From Gammaproteobacteria bacterium (GTDB taxonomy: Bacteria; Pseudomonadota; Gammaproteobacteria; Pseudomonadales; Azotimanducaceae): 64,000 nucleotides of DNA. The notes beneath the pieces are model-generated. The model worked only from the letters and a program-made list of their open reading frames with translations. It did not search any database and had not been told where the DNA came from. This document shows positions 16,801 to 23,763 of this stretch, in pieces; the first letter of the stretch is position 1, and the number at the start of each line of letters is the position of its first letter. The position numbers and the translations under genes were made by a program. Where the stretch lies: positions 1 to 64,000 of the forward strand of contig QJYB01000061.1 in NCBI GenBank assembly GCA_003247835.1, in the 5' to 3' direction.

Positions 16801-17479
16801 TGGTGCCCTTGGGATAGAGAAACGACAGGGCATGAAAGGCAGCGATGGCCTGCACTCCCTGTTTGATGTAGTCCACGTAGTCGGCACCTGAGAGCCCGTG
16901 CCGCACGGCCGCTGAACGATCCTCCGGAGTCTGGACGCCGAGACGGGCGATCGTGGCAGCGTCCGGGTGTCCGGTCCGCACGCGACGCTCCAGCGCGTCC
17001 AGGTAGATGACGTCGCTCACGGTGTGGCTGCTGCTCAGATAGAAGGTGGCCGTCTCGATCTGGTACCTGCGGATCCAGCCCGCAAAGGCTTCGAAACCCA
17101 GGTTGTTCCGGTGATGCGCCACATAGCCTTCGCAGTTACAGAGGATGAGATCGAAGATGTGGCCCAGATCCTCCCAGATGACCCGGATGTAGGGTTCCCA
17201 CGGCCGGTCGAAATGAACTGTGAGCAGCAGCTGGCCTTCGACGATGGCGATGGTCACCCCGTGAATGGTGCGCAGACGGTCGACGATGTCCGAAAAAGGC
17301 CGGGTAAGACGACTTTCCCGGGTGACTGCACGCAGGTCGGCGAAGAGCTTGGCGAAGCTGCGCAGCCGGCTCTCATAGGTCCGGGTCGCCAGTCCCGGGG
17401 TAAAGCCCTGGCGGATGGGCATCAGCATGCAGATTTCGGACGGGCCTGCGAGGCTCTTGCTGCGGACCAGCTCGGACAC
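13892..17479 (-). CDS. DyP-type peroxidase fused to a cytochrome P450-like domain
   Basis: 1195 residues from GTG at 17479. Three parts are seen. Residues 1-290 are an unrecognised N-terminal region (ferredoxin-like strands LLLTVHFDRPWEPY, then LILCNCEGYVAHH). Residues about 297-740 are a DyP peroxidase: the GXXDG signature GFRDG at 483-487 with D486, proximal haem His H615 in LFAHVRRANPRD, and Arg 633/634 in ILRRGMSFG. Residues about 760-1195 resemble a P450, with the haem-thiolate loop HACPGRKLGIG (C1153) and a preceding RRATRDLKLGSVDVRAG. The P450 helix I region reads GALLGYMPTVQGN, without the usual acid-alcohol pair, and a canonical ExxR is not obvious. There is no signal peptide. I infer that hydroperoxide or radical chemistry is passed between two haems, as in fungal Ppo-type oxygenases, which use an unrelated peroxidase fold. 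Confidence 0.88.
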   Translation of the reverse strand: MSELVRSKSLAGPSEICMLMPIRQGFTPGLATRTYESRLRSFAKLFADLRAVTRESRLTRPFSDIVDRLRTIHGVTIAIVEGQLLLTVHFDRPWEPYIRVIWEDLGHIFDLILCNCEGYVAHHRNNLGFEAFAGWIRRYQIETATFYLSSSHTVSDVIYLDALERRVRTGHPDAATIARLGVQTPEDRSAAVRHGLSGADYVDYIKQGVQAIAAFHALSFLYPKGTNDHSYLLRAARSVLPASEFPHRSDWETADESGKALDTLKRVFGTELDWFENYSDEGDQQPPPAQFPPFDANNAQGGIASSYGANAGCLALLQVRDAAAARRFLDDFSEQITWGDAVPEDGVFRNIGFTAAGLARLDLAAEELDKLPAAFREGMAARAGLIGDLRHNHPDHWTLPARNWPPGRGGAVPRLQRVNVESVDVVIQLRRVAQTGTDRTGLDAVLRATLEQIDAAGHDALRLLAVEPMYAQGEPGAPTEHFGFRDGISNPRIGPDDPEDPDAVPAGDIFLGQPNSRGDRLAAHWSEPLFREGTFLVVRKLAQDVPGLLDAVTRNIPGRSRLKKRQLDAKRERLLAKLMGRTRTGVPLADPSVGCGNGFDYDNDPHGTRCPLFAHVRRANPRDAAGTIPRILRRGMSFGVPFRPGESGQPERGLIFQAYNASIAEQYEVVQRWLTGGNRTAPYSRLPDPILGVPEPGEPRVYRFADGTRLDLGDRVFVRLQWGLYLFVPSRSGLAVISGSPSHAGARNWTAEGLETIERLRALEARDRDGAFAAWKRLLEEKEALDQELHRGVWQVIRERFEGVLRTPFGVLVGSAAAVDHVLTTPADFSVAGYQERLARCVGENYLGMDPPLHDRKADAANALFYRIGKEDAFDATLKPAQLLLGGLGQVGGQATIPLAKYVDLVLAEVSKYWFGVPDATTLLESFGGAPDNPDAAIQAGGEPAAGERTSHCPFHVISSSRFVFQPQPTDPVDATATREGRDLRTAMDRFVASCQSDPGGSWPRPLLGELYQVLSAQGLEADFAEVVLGALLGYMPTVQGNFLFTARDWLREGDFWRVQNDYLAARGRGLGPREAALEGIEPWLERSMARRPIPAMIHRRATRDLKLGSVDVRAGEMVVVGLVSAAAERAYADVSPAFGGDYSASPKPTHACPGRKLGIGTLLGMIAALFELPGTLRRAPSNSALLFDPDVREA

Positions 17480-17490
17480 GGCGGTTGCCT

Positions 17491-17964
17491 TCAGGCTCCC
17501 GTGGAACGGTTGCCGAAGCGCGAGCCCGCCCGGTGGACCCGGCCCATGGGCGTCCGGTTACCTCCTCGGGATTCCGACGTGGTGAGGAAGAAACCGAGCG
17601 TCGAATCCACGATCAGCTCCAGCACCTCGTGTGAGAGCGTGACCGTCCAGTCCCCCAGGTCGGTGAATACGAAGGCGACCGGCAGCTCGGCGGCGTTGAG
17701 AGCGCAGTAGCTCAACGCGGCGCTGATGTGCGGACGGTCGACGAGGAAGATCGCAGCTGCGGCTTCGACCGGCTCGGCTTCGATGATCTCCGGCTGGCTG
17801 CGTTCATTCGTGTCGCCACGGCGATGCAGCTTGCAGTAGTACCCGGATCCCCAGATGGGGAAGAAGTCCTCCGCGACCTGCCGGTTCACGGCGCGGATGG
17901 CCGTGTGCACGTCGCGCTCGGGCACGCTGCTGAAACTGATGATTGCCAGATCGGGTAGATCCAT
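17491..17964 (-). CDS. Conserved-looking hypothetical protein, partner of the DyP-P450 gene
   Basis: 157 residues from ATG at 17964, ending 11 bp before the DyP-P450 start on the same strand, so the two are almost certainly co-transcribed. Visible features: an N-terminal strand LPDLAIISFSSVPERDV, YYCKLHRRGD, a hydrophobic strand LPVAFVFTDLGDWTVTL, and SHEVLELIVDST, an HExxE-like motif reminiscent of a small metal site. The C-terminus is Arg/Gly-rich and polar. I do not know its function; a maturation, metal-binding or peptidase role is only conjecture. It is first in the operon, next to the palindrome at 18036-18053. Confidence 0.75.
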   Translation of the reverse strand: MDLPDLAIISFSSVPERDVHTAIRAVNRQVAEDFFPIWGSGYYCKLHRRGDTNERSQPEIIEAEPVEAAAAIFLVDRPHISAALSYCALNAAELPVAFVFTDLGDWTVTLSHEVLELIVDSTLGFFLTTSESRGGNRTPMGRVHRAGSRFGNRSTGA

Positions 17965-18035
17965 GGAGATTCGGTCTGCTTTGGGTACGGCGGATTCCCG
18001 GGAGGATCATTGTCTCCGCTACTCCATAGCGGACG

Positions 18036-18053
18036 CTGTGCAATCTTGCACAG
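18036..18053. promoter_or_regulatory. Perfect palindrome, candidate Crp/Fnr-type operator
   Basis: CTGTGCAA-TC-TTGCACAG, an 8-bp perfect inverted repeat. Its TGTGC-N6-GCACA core has the half-site spacing of Crp boxes (TGTGA-N6-TCACA). It lies in the divergent gap between the DyP-P450 operon (start 17964) and the Crp/Fnr-type regulator (start 18135), so one dimer could control both directions. Confidence 0.7.
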
Positions 18054-18134
18054 GAAACGGGGAAATCGAGCAGTTTGTATTCTGACCGGGAATCGTTTAC
18101 CAAATCGTTCCGCCAATATATGTGATTGCGTCAG

Positions 18135-18815
18135 ATGGAGCATCGGGTTTCTCCCGCCGTACTCGCTGGTATCGACGCCCTGAGCGCGCTGCCTGCTCAT
18201 GTGTTCGAGCGCCTGGCCCGCGAGCTGAAAGCACAGCGCTTCGACAAGGGCGAAACTATCGTCCGCTTCAACGATTCGAGCCGCGATCTGTTCGTGATTC
18301 TGAACGGCGCGGTTCGCGTCAGTCTCATCGGCAGCACCGGGCGGGCGCTGACCTATCAGATTCTCGAAGCCGGAGAGATGTTCGGTGAGGTGGCGGCGGT
18401 GGATGGCTTGCCGCGCACGGCGAATGTGCTGGCCGAGAGGGAATCCGTGGTCGCCAGCCTGTCGCCCCAGTCCTTCGAGGCGCTGGCTCTCGGCGAACCG
18501 GCGTTCGCCATCGCCATTCTCCGTCGCCTGGCAAGGTTGAACCGCCGTCTGACCAACCGGCTCTTCGAGTATCACGCGTACGACGTACGCGGCCGGGTTT
18601 ACCTCGAGCTGCTGCGCCTGGACGAGTCCGAAGACGATGACATCGTCATCACCGACCGTGACATGGCCAGCCGGGTCGGCACTACCCGTGAAAACGTTTC
18701 ACGCATCCACGGCGCGCTGCGCGAGCAGGGTCTGCTCGAACGCAACGGCTCCCGGCTGAAGGTGCTCGACCGGCGTCGGCTCGAGGCCATGCTGCCCGAC
18801 TGCGAGTTCGGCTGA
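18135..18815 (+). CDS. Crp/Fnr-family transcriptional regulator
   Basis: 226 residues from ATG at 18135 (an in-frame TTG at 18126 is possible). The N-terminal cyclic-nucleotide-binding beta roll is clear: LFVILNGAVRVSLIG, then ILEAGEMFGEVAAVDGLPRT, close to the Crp phosphate-binding cassette in position and pattern. A long dimer helix follows, then a C-terminal winged helix (TDRDMASRVGTTRENVSRIH, recognition helix RENVSRIH). There are no N-terminal Fnr-type iron-sulfur cysteines. A cyclic nucleotide effector is plausible, and a class III cyclase is encoded nearby at 10847-13888, but a link is inference. It is divergent from the DyP-P450 operon. Confidence 0.93.
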   Translation: MEHRVSPAVLAGIDALSALPAHVFERLARELKAQRFDKGETIVRFNDSSRDLFVILNGAVRVSLIGSTGRALTYQILEAGEMFGEVAAVDGLPRTANVLAERESVVASLSPQSFEALALGEPAFAIAILRRLARLNRRLTNRLFEYHAYDVRGRVYLELLRLDESEDDDIVITDRDMASRVGTTRENVSRIHGALREQGLLERNGSRLKVLDRRRLEAMLPDCEFG

Positions 18816-18818
18816 ATA

Positions 18819-18862
18819 CCGCAACGGTCCCGCAACGGTCCCGCAACGGTCCCGCAACGGCC
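18819..18862 (+). repeat. Four tandem 11-bp repeats
   Basis: CCGCAACGGTC is repeated head to tail four times (18819, 18830, 18841, 18852), the last copy ending CC instead of TC. Each unit contains a CCG/CGG mini-dyad. The array begins 4 bp after the regulator stop codon, is non-coding, and is followed by a Crp-like half-site. Confidence 0.9.
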
Positions 18863-18870
18863 ACGGCCGG

Positions 18871-18884
18871 TGTGATATTGCACA
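18871..18884. promoter_or_regulatory. Possible second Crp-type site
   Basis: TGTGATATTGCACA. Its right half (TTGCACA, extended by G at 18885) is identical to the right arm of the palindrome at 18036-18053, and its left half starts TGTGA, but the spacing is 2 bp shorter. It lies downstream of the regulator gene and about 200 bp before the monooxygenase gene at 19089. Confidence 0.35.
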
Positions 18885-19088
18885 GCCGCCTCGCGAAATC
18901 GGCCCTAACATCGTGGGTTCGCGTCCAGGAGCCTCATGAGGGATCGTCGCAGGATCTCATCCTCGCGCTTGAATCGACAAACGGATTTGAGGCGCCTGGG
19001 CGCGAACCACGTCGCCTGACCCCGGCTGGGATCGCACGCAGCAACACGGCACAATGCGGGATCCGACACTTTTCAGGGGGTACCAACC

Positions 19089-20279
19089 GTGACCGGCGCC
19101 ACCGACTTCATTCCCATGCGCAACGGCATTTTCCTAGCGCCTTTCCACGCCACCGACCAGGATCCGACCCAGGCACTGCGGCGGGATCTGGAGCTGATCC
19201 AGCATCTCGACCGGCTCGGCTTCGAGGAGGCCTGGATCGGCGAGCACCACTCGGCCGGCTTCGAGATCATCGCCAGCCCCGAGCTCTTCATCGCTGCCGC
19301 CGCAGAGAACACGCAGCACATCAAGCTGGGTACCGGCGTCGTTTCGCTGCCTTATCACAACCCGCTGATGACGGCGAACCGGATCCTGCAGCTCGACCAT
19401 ATGACTCGCGGCCGCATCATGTTCGGTGTCGGGCCAGGCCTGCTGCCATCGGATGCCATGATGCTAGGTGTCGATCCGATGACTCAACGCGACCGCATGA
19501 TGGAAGGGCTCGACGTGATCCTGCGCCTGTTCAAAGGCGAAACAGTCACCGAGAAGACGGATTGGTTCAACCTGGTGAACGCCCGGGTGCATCTGCTTCC
19601 GTATTCCAGACCCCATCCGGAGATCGCCGTCGCCAGCGCCGTCAGCCCGTCCGGCGGTCGCGCCGCCGGCAAGTACGGCCTCGGCATGCTGTGCGTGGCT
19701 GCAACCAACGCCGGCGGTGGATTCGATGCCCTGTCCGTGAACTGGCAGATCGCCAACGAGGTGGCAGCCGAGAACGGCATCGAAATGGACCGCTCGCGCC
19801 TGCGCCTCGTCGGCCCCGTGCATCTGGCCGAGACCCGCGAGCAGGCCCGCGCCAACGTGCAGTGGGGACTCCACAAGTGGCGCGAGTACTTCCAGCGCAT
19901 CAATCCGCTGTCACCCGGCAGCGCAGGCGGCAAGGACCCCATCGACGAGATGATCGAGAGCGGCCAGGCCGTGATCGGCACGCCGGACGACGCCATCGCT
20001 CAGATCGAACGCCTGCAGGCGAAGCAGGGCCAATTCGGGGCGTTTCTGCAGCTGGCTCACAACTGGGCGACCTTCGACGCAACCATCAAGTCCTACGAGC
20101 TCTGGGCGGAGTACGTGGCGCCCGTGTTCAAGCAGGCCAACACCAGCCGCCAGGCCTCGTACGACTGGGTGACGGACAACGCCGGCGACTTCATGCAGAA
20201 GGCGATGAACGCAGCCGGCGCCATGATTCAGAAACACGCCGACGAGCAGGCGGCGAAGAAGCAGAAGGCGGGGGGCTGA
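19089..20279 (+). CDS. Luciferase-like monooxygenase (limonene monooxygenase-like)
   Basis: 396 residues from GTG at 19089 with GGGGG upstream; ATG at 19116 is an alternative. LLM-family marks: MRNGIFLAPFH, the GFEEAWIGEHHSAGFE active-site segment, IKLGTGVVSLPYHNPLMTA, LDHMTRGRIMFGVGPG and a long C-terminal helical part. The AWIGEHH and MFGVGPG patterns match the group annotated as limonene 1,2-monooxygenase or alkanal monooxygenase-like. It needs reduced flavin from a separate reductase that is not encoded beside it. The ThDP enzyme follows 13 bp later on the same strand, so the two probably act in one pathway. Confidence 0.9.
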   Translation: MTGATDFIPMRNGIFLAPFHATDQDPTQALRRDLELIQHLDRLGFEEAWIGEHHSAGFEIIASPELFIAAAAENTQHIKLGTGVVSLPYHNPLMTANRILQLDHMTRGRIMFGVGPGLLPSDAMMLGVDPMTQRDRMMEGLDVILRLFKGETVTEKTDWFNLVNARVHLLPYSRPHPEIAVASAVSPSGGRAAGKYGLGMLCVAATNAGGGFDALSVNWQIANEVAAENGIEMDRSRLRLVGPVHLAETREQARANVQWGLHKWREYFQRINPLSPGSAGGKDPIDEMIESGQAVIGTPDDAIAQIERLQAKQGQFGAFLQLAHNWATFDATIKSYELWAEYVAPVFKQANTSRQASYDWVTDNAGDFMQKAMNAAGAMIQKHADEQAAKKQKAGG

Positions 20280-20292
20280 CCGGGATCTGACC

Positions 20293-21936
20293 ATGCCCAC
20301 ACCTGCCGCCGCCCGGCTCGTCGACGCGCTGCTTGCCCACGGCGTCGACCGGGCCTTCTGTGTGCCCGGCGAGAGCTATCTGAACGTGCTGGACGCGCTG
20401 CGCGACAGCGGCATTCACACCGTGGCCGCGCGGCAGGAAGGCGGCGCGGCGATGATGGCCGAGGCGGACGCGAAGCTCACCGGCAGACCCGGGGTCTGCT
20501 TCGTCACCCGTGGACCCGGCGCCACCAACGCCAGTGCCGGGGTGCACGTTGCGGAGCAGGACTCCACCCCCATGGTGCTGTTCGTCGGCCAGGTGTCCAC
20601 CGGCATGCTGGGTCGTGGCGCCTTTCAGGAGGTGGACTACCGTCAGCTCTTCGGTGGCATGGCGAAGCGCGTGTTCCAGCTCGACCACGGCGACGATCCC
20701 GGCGCCGTGGTCTGCGAGGCATTCCACATCGCCTCGGACGGACGACCCGGACCCGTGGTGGTTGCCCTGCCCGAGGACGTGCAGGACCGTCTGCCCGATG
20801 GATTGCCCCCGCTCACCCCGTCTGTAACCGCAGCGGCGGACGTGGATACCAGTGCCCTGACCGAGCTCACCGCCCGGCTCACGCAGGCGCGGCAGCCCAT
20901 GCTTATCGCCGGCGGCAGCGGCTGGTCCGCCAGCGCGGTGGCCGATCTTCAGCGCATCGCGGAGACCTGGCAGCTGCCGGTGAGCGTGGTATTCCGCCGC
21001 CAGCAGCTCTTCAACCACGACCACCCGCACTATGCCGGCGACTGCGGTATCGGTATCAACCCTTCGCTGCGCGATCGCATCGAGCAGTCGGACCTGGTGC
21101 TGGTGCTCGGCAGCCGGTTCTCGGAGATTCCGAGTCAGGGCTACACGCTGCTGGAGGCGCCAGTGGCCGGCCAACAGCTGGTGCACGTGCACGCCGCCGA
21201 GACTGCGCGTTTCCCGCATGCCGATCAGGTGCTGGCCTGCCATCCCGCCGCCGTGCTGCGGGCGCTCACCCGGGTGCCGGGGAGCCCGAAGGACCGCTCG
21301 GACTGGGTCGCGGCTGCCCGAGCAGATTTCGACGCCTGGTCCGGCCAGCCACCGGCCATACCCGGCAGCCTGCAGATGGGCCAGGTCATCCAGACGCTGC
21401 GCACGGCACTTGCGGACGACGCCATCATCACCAATGGAGCCGGTAACTACGCCACCTGGATTCACCGGTTCTTCCGCTTCCGCGGCTTCGGTACCCAGCT
21501 GGCACCCACGTCGGGCTCCATGGGTTACGGCGTTCCGGCCGCTGTGGCCGCGGCCCTGCGCTGCCCGGACCGGACCGTGATCTGCATGGCCGGTGACGGC
21601 TGCTTTCAGATGACGGGTCAGGAGTTCGGCACCGCCGTCCAGTACGGCGCCCGGCTGATCGTGCTGGTGGTGGACAACGGCATGTACGGCACGATCCGCA
21701 TGCATCAGGAACGACGCTTTCCCCGGCGCGATCATGCGACCGACATCGTCAATCCGGACTTTGCCGCGCTCGCCCGGGCCTACGGTGGTTTCGGTGCCAC
21801 GGTGGCGACCACCGAGGCATTCGCGCCGGCACTGGAAGCTGCCATGGCGGCTGACGTACCCGGGATCCTGCACCTGAAGCTCGACCCCGAAGCCATCACA
21901 CCCAACATGACGCTCTCGGCCCTGTCCGGCAGCTGA
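20293..21936 (+). CDS. Thiamine diphosphate-dependent enzyme (acetolactate synthase-like)
   Basis: 547 residues from ATG at 20293. Three-domain ThDP enzyme: N-terminal PYR domain with the catalytic Glu (E49 in ARQEGGAAMM) and VTRGPGATNAS; a central Rossmann-like domain with MLIAGGSGWSASAV; and a C-terminal PP domain with the GDG-N motif, CMAGDGCFQMTGQEFGTA followed by VVDNGMYGTI, which binds Mg-ThDP. It resembles the acetolactate synthase / benzoylformate decarboxylase / oxalyl-CoA decarboxylase group. No small regulatory subunit is adjacent and no branched-chain synthesis genes are near, so a catabolic decarboxylase or ligase role is as likely as acetolactate synthesis. Confidence 0.9.
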   Translation: MPTPAAARLVDALLAHGVDRAFCVPGESYLNVLDALRDSGIHTVAARQEGGAAMMAEADAKLTGRPGVCFVTRGPGATNASAGVHVAEQDSTPMVLFVGQVSTGMLGRGAFQEVDYRQLFGGMAKRVFQLDHGDDPGAVVCEAFHIASDGRPGPVVVALPEDVQDRLPDGLPPLTPSVTAAADVDTSALTELTARLTQARQPMLIAGGSGWSASAVADLQRIAETWQLPVSVVFRRQQLFNHDHPHYAGDCGIGINPSLRDRIEQSDLVLVLGSRFSEIPSQGYTLLEAPVAGQQLVHVHAAETARFPHADQVLACHPAAVLRALTRVPGSPKDRSDWVAAARADFDAWSGQPPAIPGSLQMGQVIQTLRTALADDAIITNGAGNYATWIHRFFRFRGFGTQLAPTSGSMGYGVPAAVAAALRCPDRTVICMAGDGCFQMTGQEFGTAVQYGARLIVLVVDNGMYGTIRMHQERRFPRRDHATDIVNPDFAALARAYGGFGATVATTEAFAPALEAAMAADVPGILHLKLDPEAITPNMTLSALSGS

Positions 21937-21946
21937 GGAGGACTCG

Positions 21947-22324
21947 ATGATCACCGGCGGTTGTTTCTGCGGCGCGATCCGCTACGAGATCGAGGACGGC
22001 GACTATCCGGTCGCCAACTGCCACTGCAGCATGTGCCGGCGGACGAGCGGCGCCCCGTTTGTCACCTGGCTGGTCGCGCCCGCGTCGAGATTCCGTTACA
22101 CCAGCGGCGAACCCAGGATCCTCCATTCGTCGGAGAAGGGAACGCGTTACTTCTGCGAGCGGTGCGGCACACCGCTCGTCTGCATCACTGCTGATCATCC
22201 CGACAACGTCGACGTCACCACCGGCAGTCTGGATGAGCCCGGTCGGTACGTGCCGACCTTTGCCGTGCATGAAGACACCAAGCTGCCGTGGCTGCACCGG
22301 ACAGAGCAGGCTGCCGCCTCATGA
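21947..22324 (+). CDS. GFA-family zinc protein
   Basis: 125 residues from ATG at 21947 with GAGGAG upstream. The glutathione-dependent formaldehyde-activating (GFA/Mss4-like) signature is complete: GGCFCGAIRYEI at the N-terminus, NCHCSMCRRTSGAPF, and YFCERCGTPL, which together give the two zinc sites, followed by VTTGSLDEP. Family members are small cytoplasmic zinc proteins, a few of which react with formaldehyde-glutathione adducts; most have unknown roles. It overlaps the next gene by 4 nt (ATGA). Confidence 0.9.
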   Translation: MITGGCFCGAIRYEIEDGDYPVANCHCSMCRRTSGAPFVTWLVAPASRFRYTSGEPRILHSSEKGTRYFCERCGTPLVCITADHPDNVDVTTGSLDEPGRYVPTFAVHEDTKLPWLHRTEQAAAS

Positions 22325-22512
22325 CCTTCGGCAGCGACCTCACCGAGATCTGCTGCCCCTACTGCGGTGAGCTCATCGAGGTGATCGTCGATCTCTCGGT
22401 GGAGCACCAGGAGTATGTGGAGGACTGCTCCGTGTGCTGTCGTCCCATCACGCTCAGCATCATTGCCGATGAGGACGGCGCCCGGGTCACCGCGCGCCAC
22501 GAGGACGACTGA
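22321..22512 (+). CDS. CPXCG-motif cysteine-rich small protein
   Basis: 63 residues. The ATG at 22321 forms an ATGA overlap with the stop of the GFA gene, which is why I prefer it to an earlier in-frame start. Two zinc-ribbon knuckles are visible: ICCPYCGELIEV near the start and EDCSVCCRPI near the middle, typical of the CPXCG-motif cysteine-rich family of small uncharacterised proteins. The acidic C-terminus fits as well. Probably a soluble zinc-binding protein. Confidence 0.85.
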   Translation: MTFGSDLTEICCPYCGELIEVIVDLSVEHQEYVEDCSVCCRPITLSIIADEDGARVTARHEDD

Positions 22513-22546
22513 TCAGCTGACGAACACCGGGCGATAAGGGCCCACG

Positions 22547-22918
22547 TCAACCGCTTGGCCCTTCGACGTGAAACAGCTTGTTGTAGATCCGCCACTGTCC
22601 GTCCCGTTTCAGAAAGGACAGGGTGTCCAGAAACGTGAGGCCAAGGTAATCGTCGCGAACCCTCGCAACAGCGGTGTCCCCCGCCACGTCGATGGACAGC
22701 ACGTCGAGCCGTGCCGGCTCGCCGTTCGCCTTTGCCGACGGCTGCCCGGCTACGAAGTCCGCAAACTCCGGCACGGACATCTGCGCCAGGCTGCCGTTCA
22801 TGTAACCGGTGACCTTCGCTTCCGGGTGAAAGGCCGCATGGGCCTTGTCCGCGCTCGACTCGTACATGCAGTCGAAGTATGTCTGGATGGCCTCCCGGAT
22901 CCCGGTCTCGTCACTCAT
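22547..22918 (-). CDS. NTF2-like (putative lumazine-binding / SnoaL-type) protein
   Basis: 123 residues from ATG at 22918 with GGGGGAC upstream. NTF2-like cone fold: N-terminal helices GIREAIQTYFDCMYESSADK, AFHPEAKVTGYMNG, a beta sheet with LSIDVAGDTAVARVRDDY and the closing FLKRDGQWRIYNKLFH. This is the group often labelled nuclear transport factor 2 or putative lumazine-binding. Such proteins are isomerases, small-molecule binders or have unknown roles. It lies 70 bp after the crotonase-family gene on the same strand. Confidence 0.85.
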   Translation of the reverse strand: MSDETGIREAIQTYFDCMYESSADKAHAAFHPEAKVTGYMNGSLAQMSVPEFADFVAGQPSAKANGEPARLDVLSIDVAGDTAVARVRDDYLGLTFLDTLSFLKRDGQWRIYNKLFHVEGPSG

Positions 22919-22987
22919 GTCCGTCCCCCTGTCTGAAGTCAGCCCGAGAATGAATCGCACCGACCATCCGGGTCAACCGTTCGGGCG

Positions 22988-23704
22988 TCAGTGATAGTCC
23001 GGCGCATTCCGGAGCATGTGCGCCGCGCCGTGCGGTCCGTCCAGCACCGCGTTCTCGCCGAACAGCCGTTCCTTCTGACCGCCGAACAGCGACCGGTTGG
23101 CCGCAAGCGGGGCGAATGCGACCGCTCTGGCAACCGCCGCGTCGACAAGCCCGTCCACATCGGCCGTCTCCTGGACGAGCCCGGCGGCAAGCGCGGTGGG
23201 GCCGGTCCAGCGGCGGGCGAGCTGCACCGTCTCGAAGAACGTGTGTGCCGGCAGCTTGTGGCGGAACAGAGCCAGCTCCGGTGTCGGGATCTTGAGACCC
23301 AGCTGCATCTCGTTGGCACAGGCGAAGCCGCGGTCCTCGCGCATGATCCGGTAGTCGTGGCAGAGCGCCACCATGAGTCCCGCGCCGAAGGCATGCCCGT
23401 TGATGGCGGCGACCGTAGGCACCGGGAAGGTGATGAGGCGCCCCATCAACCTCATGAACTCATCGCCGAAAACCGACCGGTCCCCGCCGCGATGCTCGCC
23501 GTCAGCCGCGAGCCAGTCCAGATCCAGACCGTTGGAGAAGAATTTGCCGTCCGCCGAGCGGGTCACCAGTGCGGTCGGACCTTCGGACGCTTCCACCTGA
23601 TTCAACGCCTCGTCGAAAGCGCGGACGAAGCTGGTGTTCCAGCGGTTCTCCCCATCCGCCATGGTCAGAACGAAGACCTCGTCCGTCCGGCTGAGCTCGA
23701 TCAT
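22988..23704 (-). CDS. Enoyl-CoA hydratase/isomerase family protein
   Basis: 238 residues from ATG at 23704 (AGGA upstream). Crotonase fold: VFVLTMADGENRWNTSFVRA at the start, ADGKFFSNGLDLDWL with the first oxyanion-hole position, and PVPTVAAINGHAFGAGLMVA with the second. The position where hydratases carry the second catalytic Glu is part of LKIPTPELALFR, more like the enoyl-CoA isomerase (ECI) branch than the hydratase branch. It acts on acyl-CoA thioesters in the cytoplasm, probably double-bond isomerisation in beta-oxidation, with moderate certainty. Confidence 0.9.
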   Translation of the reverse strand: MIELSRTDEVFVLTMADGENRWNTSFVRAFDEALNQVEASEGPTALVTRSADGKFFSNGLDLDWLAADGEHRGGDRSVFGDEFMRLMGRLITFPVPTVAAINGHAFGAGLMVALCHDYRIMREDRGFACANEMQLGLKIPTPELALFRHKLPAHTFFETVQLARRWTGPTALAAGLVQETADVDGLVDAAVARAVAFAPLAANRSLFGGQKERLFGENAVLDGPHGAAHMLRNAPDYH

Positions 23705-23763
23705 GCACAAGTCCTGAAGGTTGCGGGTCGCCCACTCTACCTCAACGGGTCCCTGCAGTGACG

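Noticed and set aside
18819-18862. Tandem repeats as a CRISPR array
   Set aside because: Units are 11 bp, contiguous and without spacers.
20191-21954. 587-codon minus-strand frame opposite the ThDP enzyme
   Set aside because: The opposite strand carries a complete ThDP enzyme with all motifs; this frame shows no fold and is His/Gly/Arg-rich.
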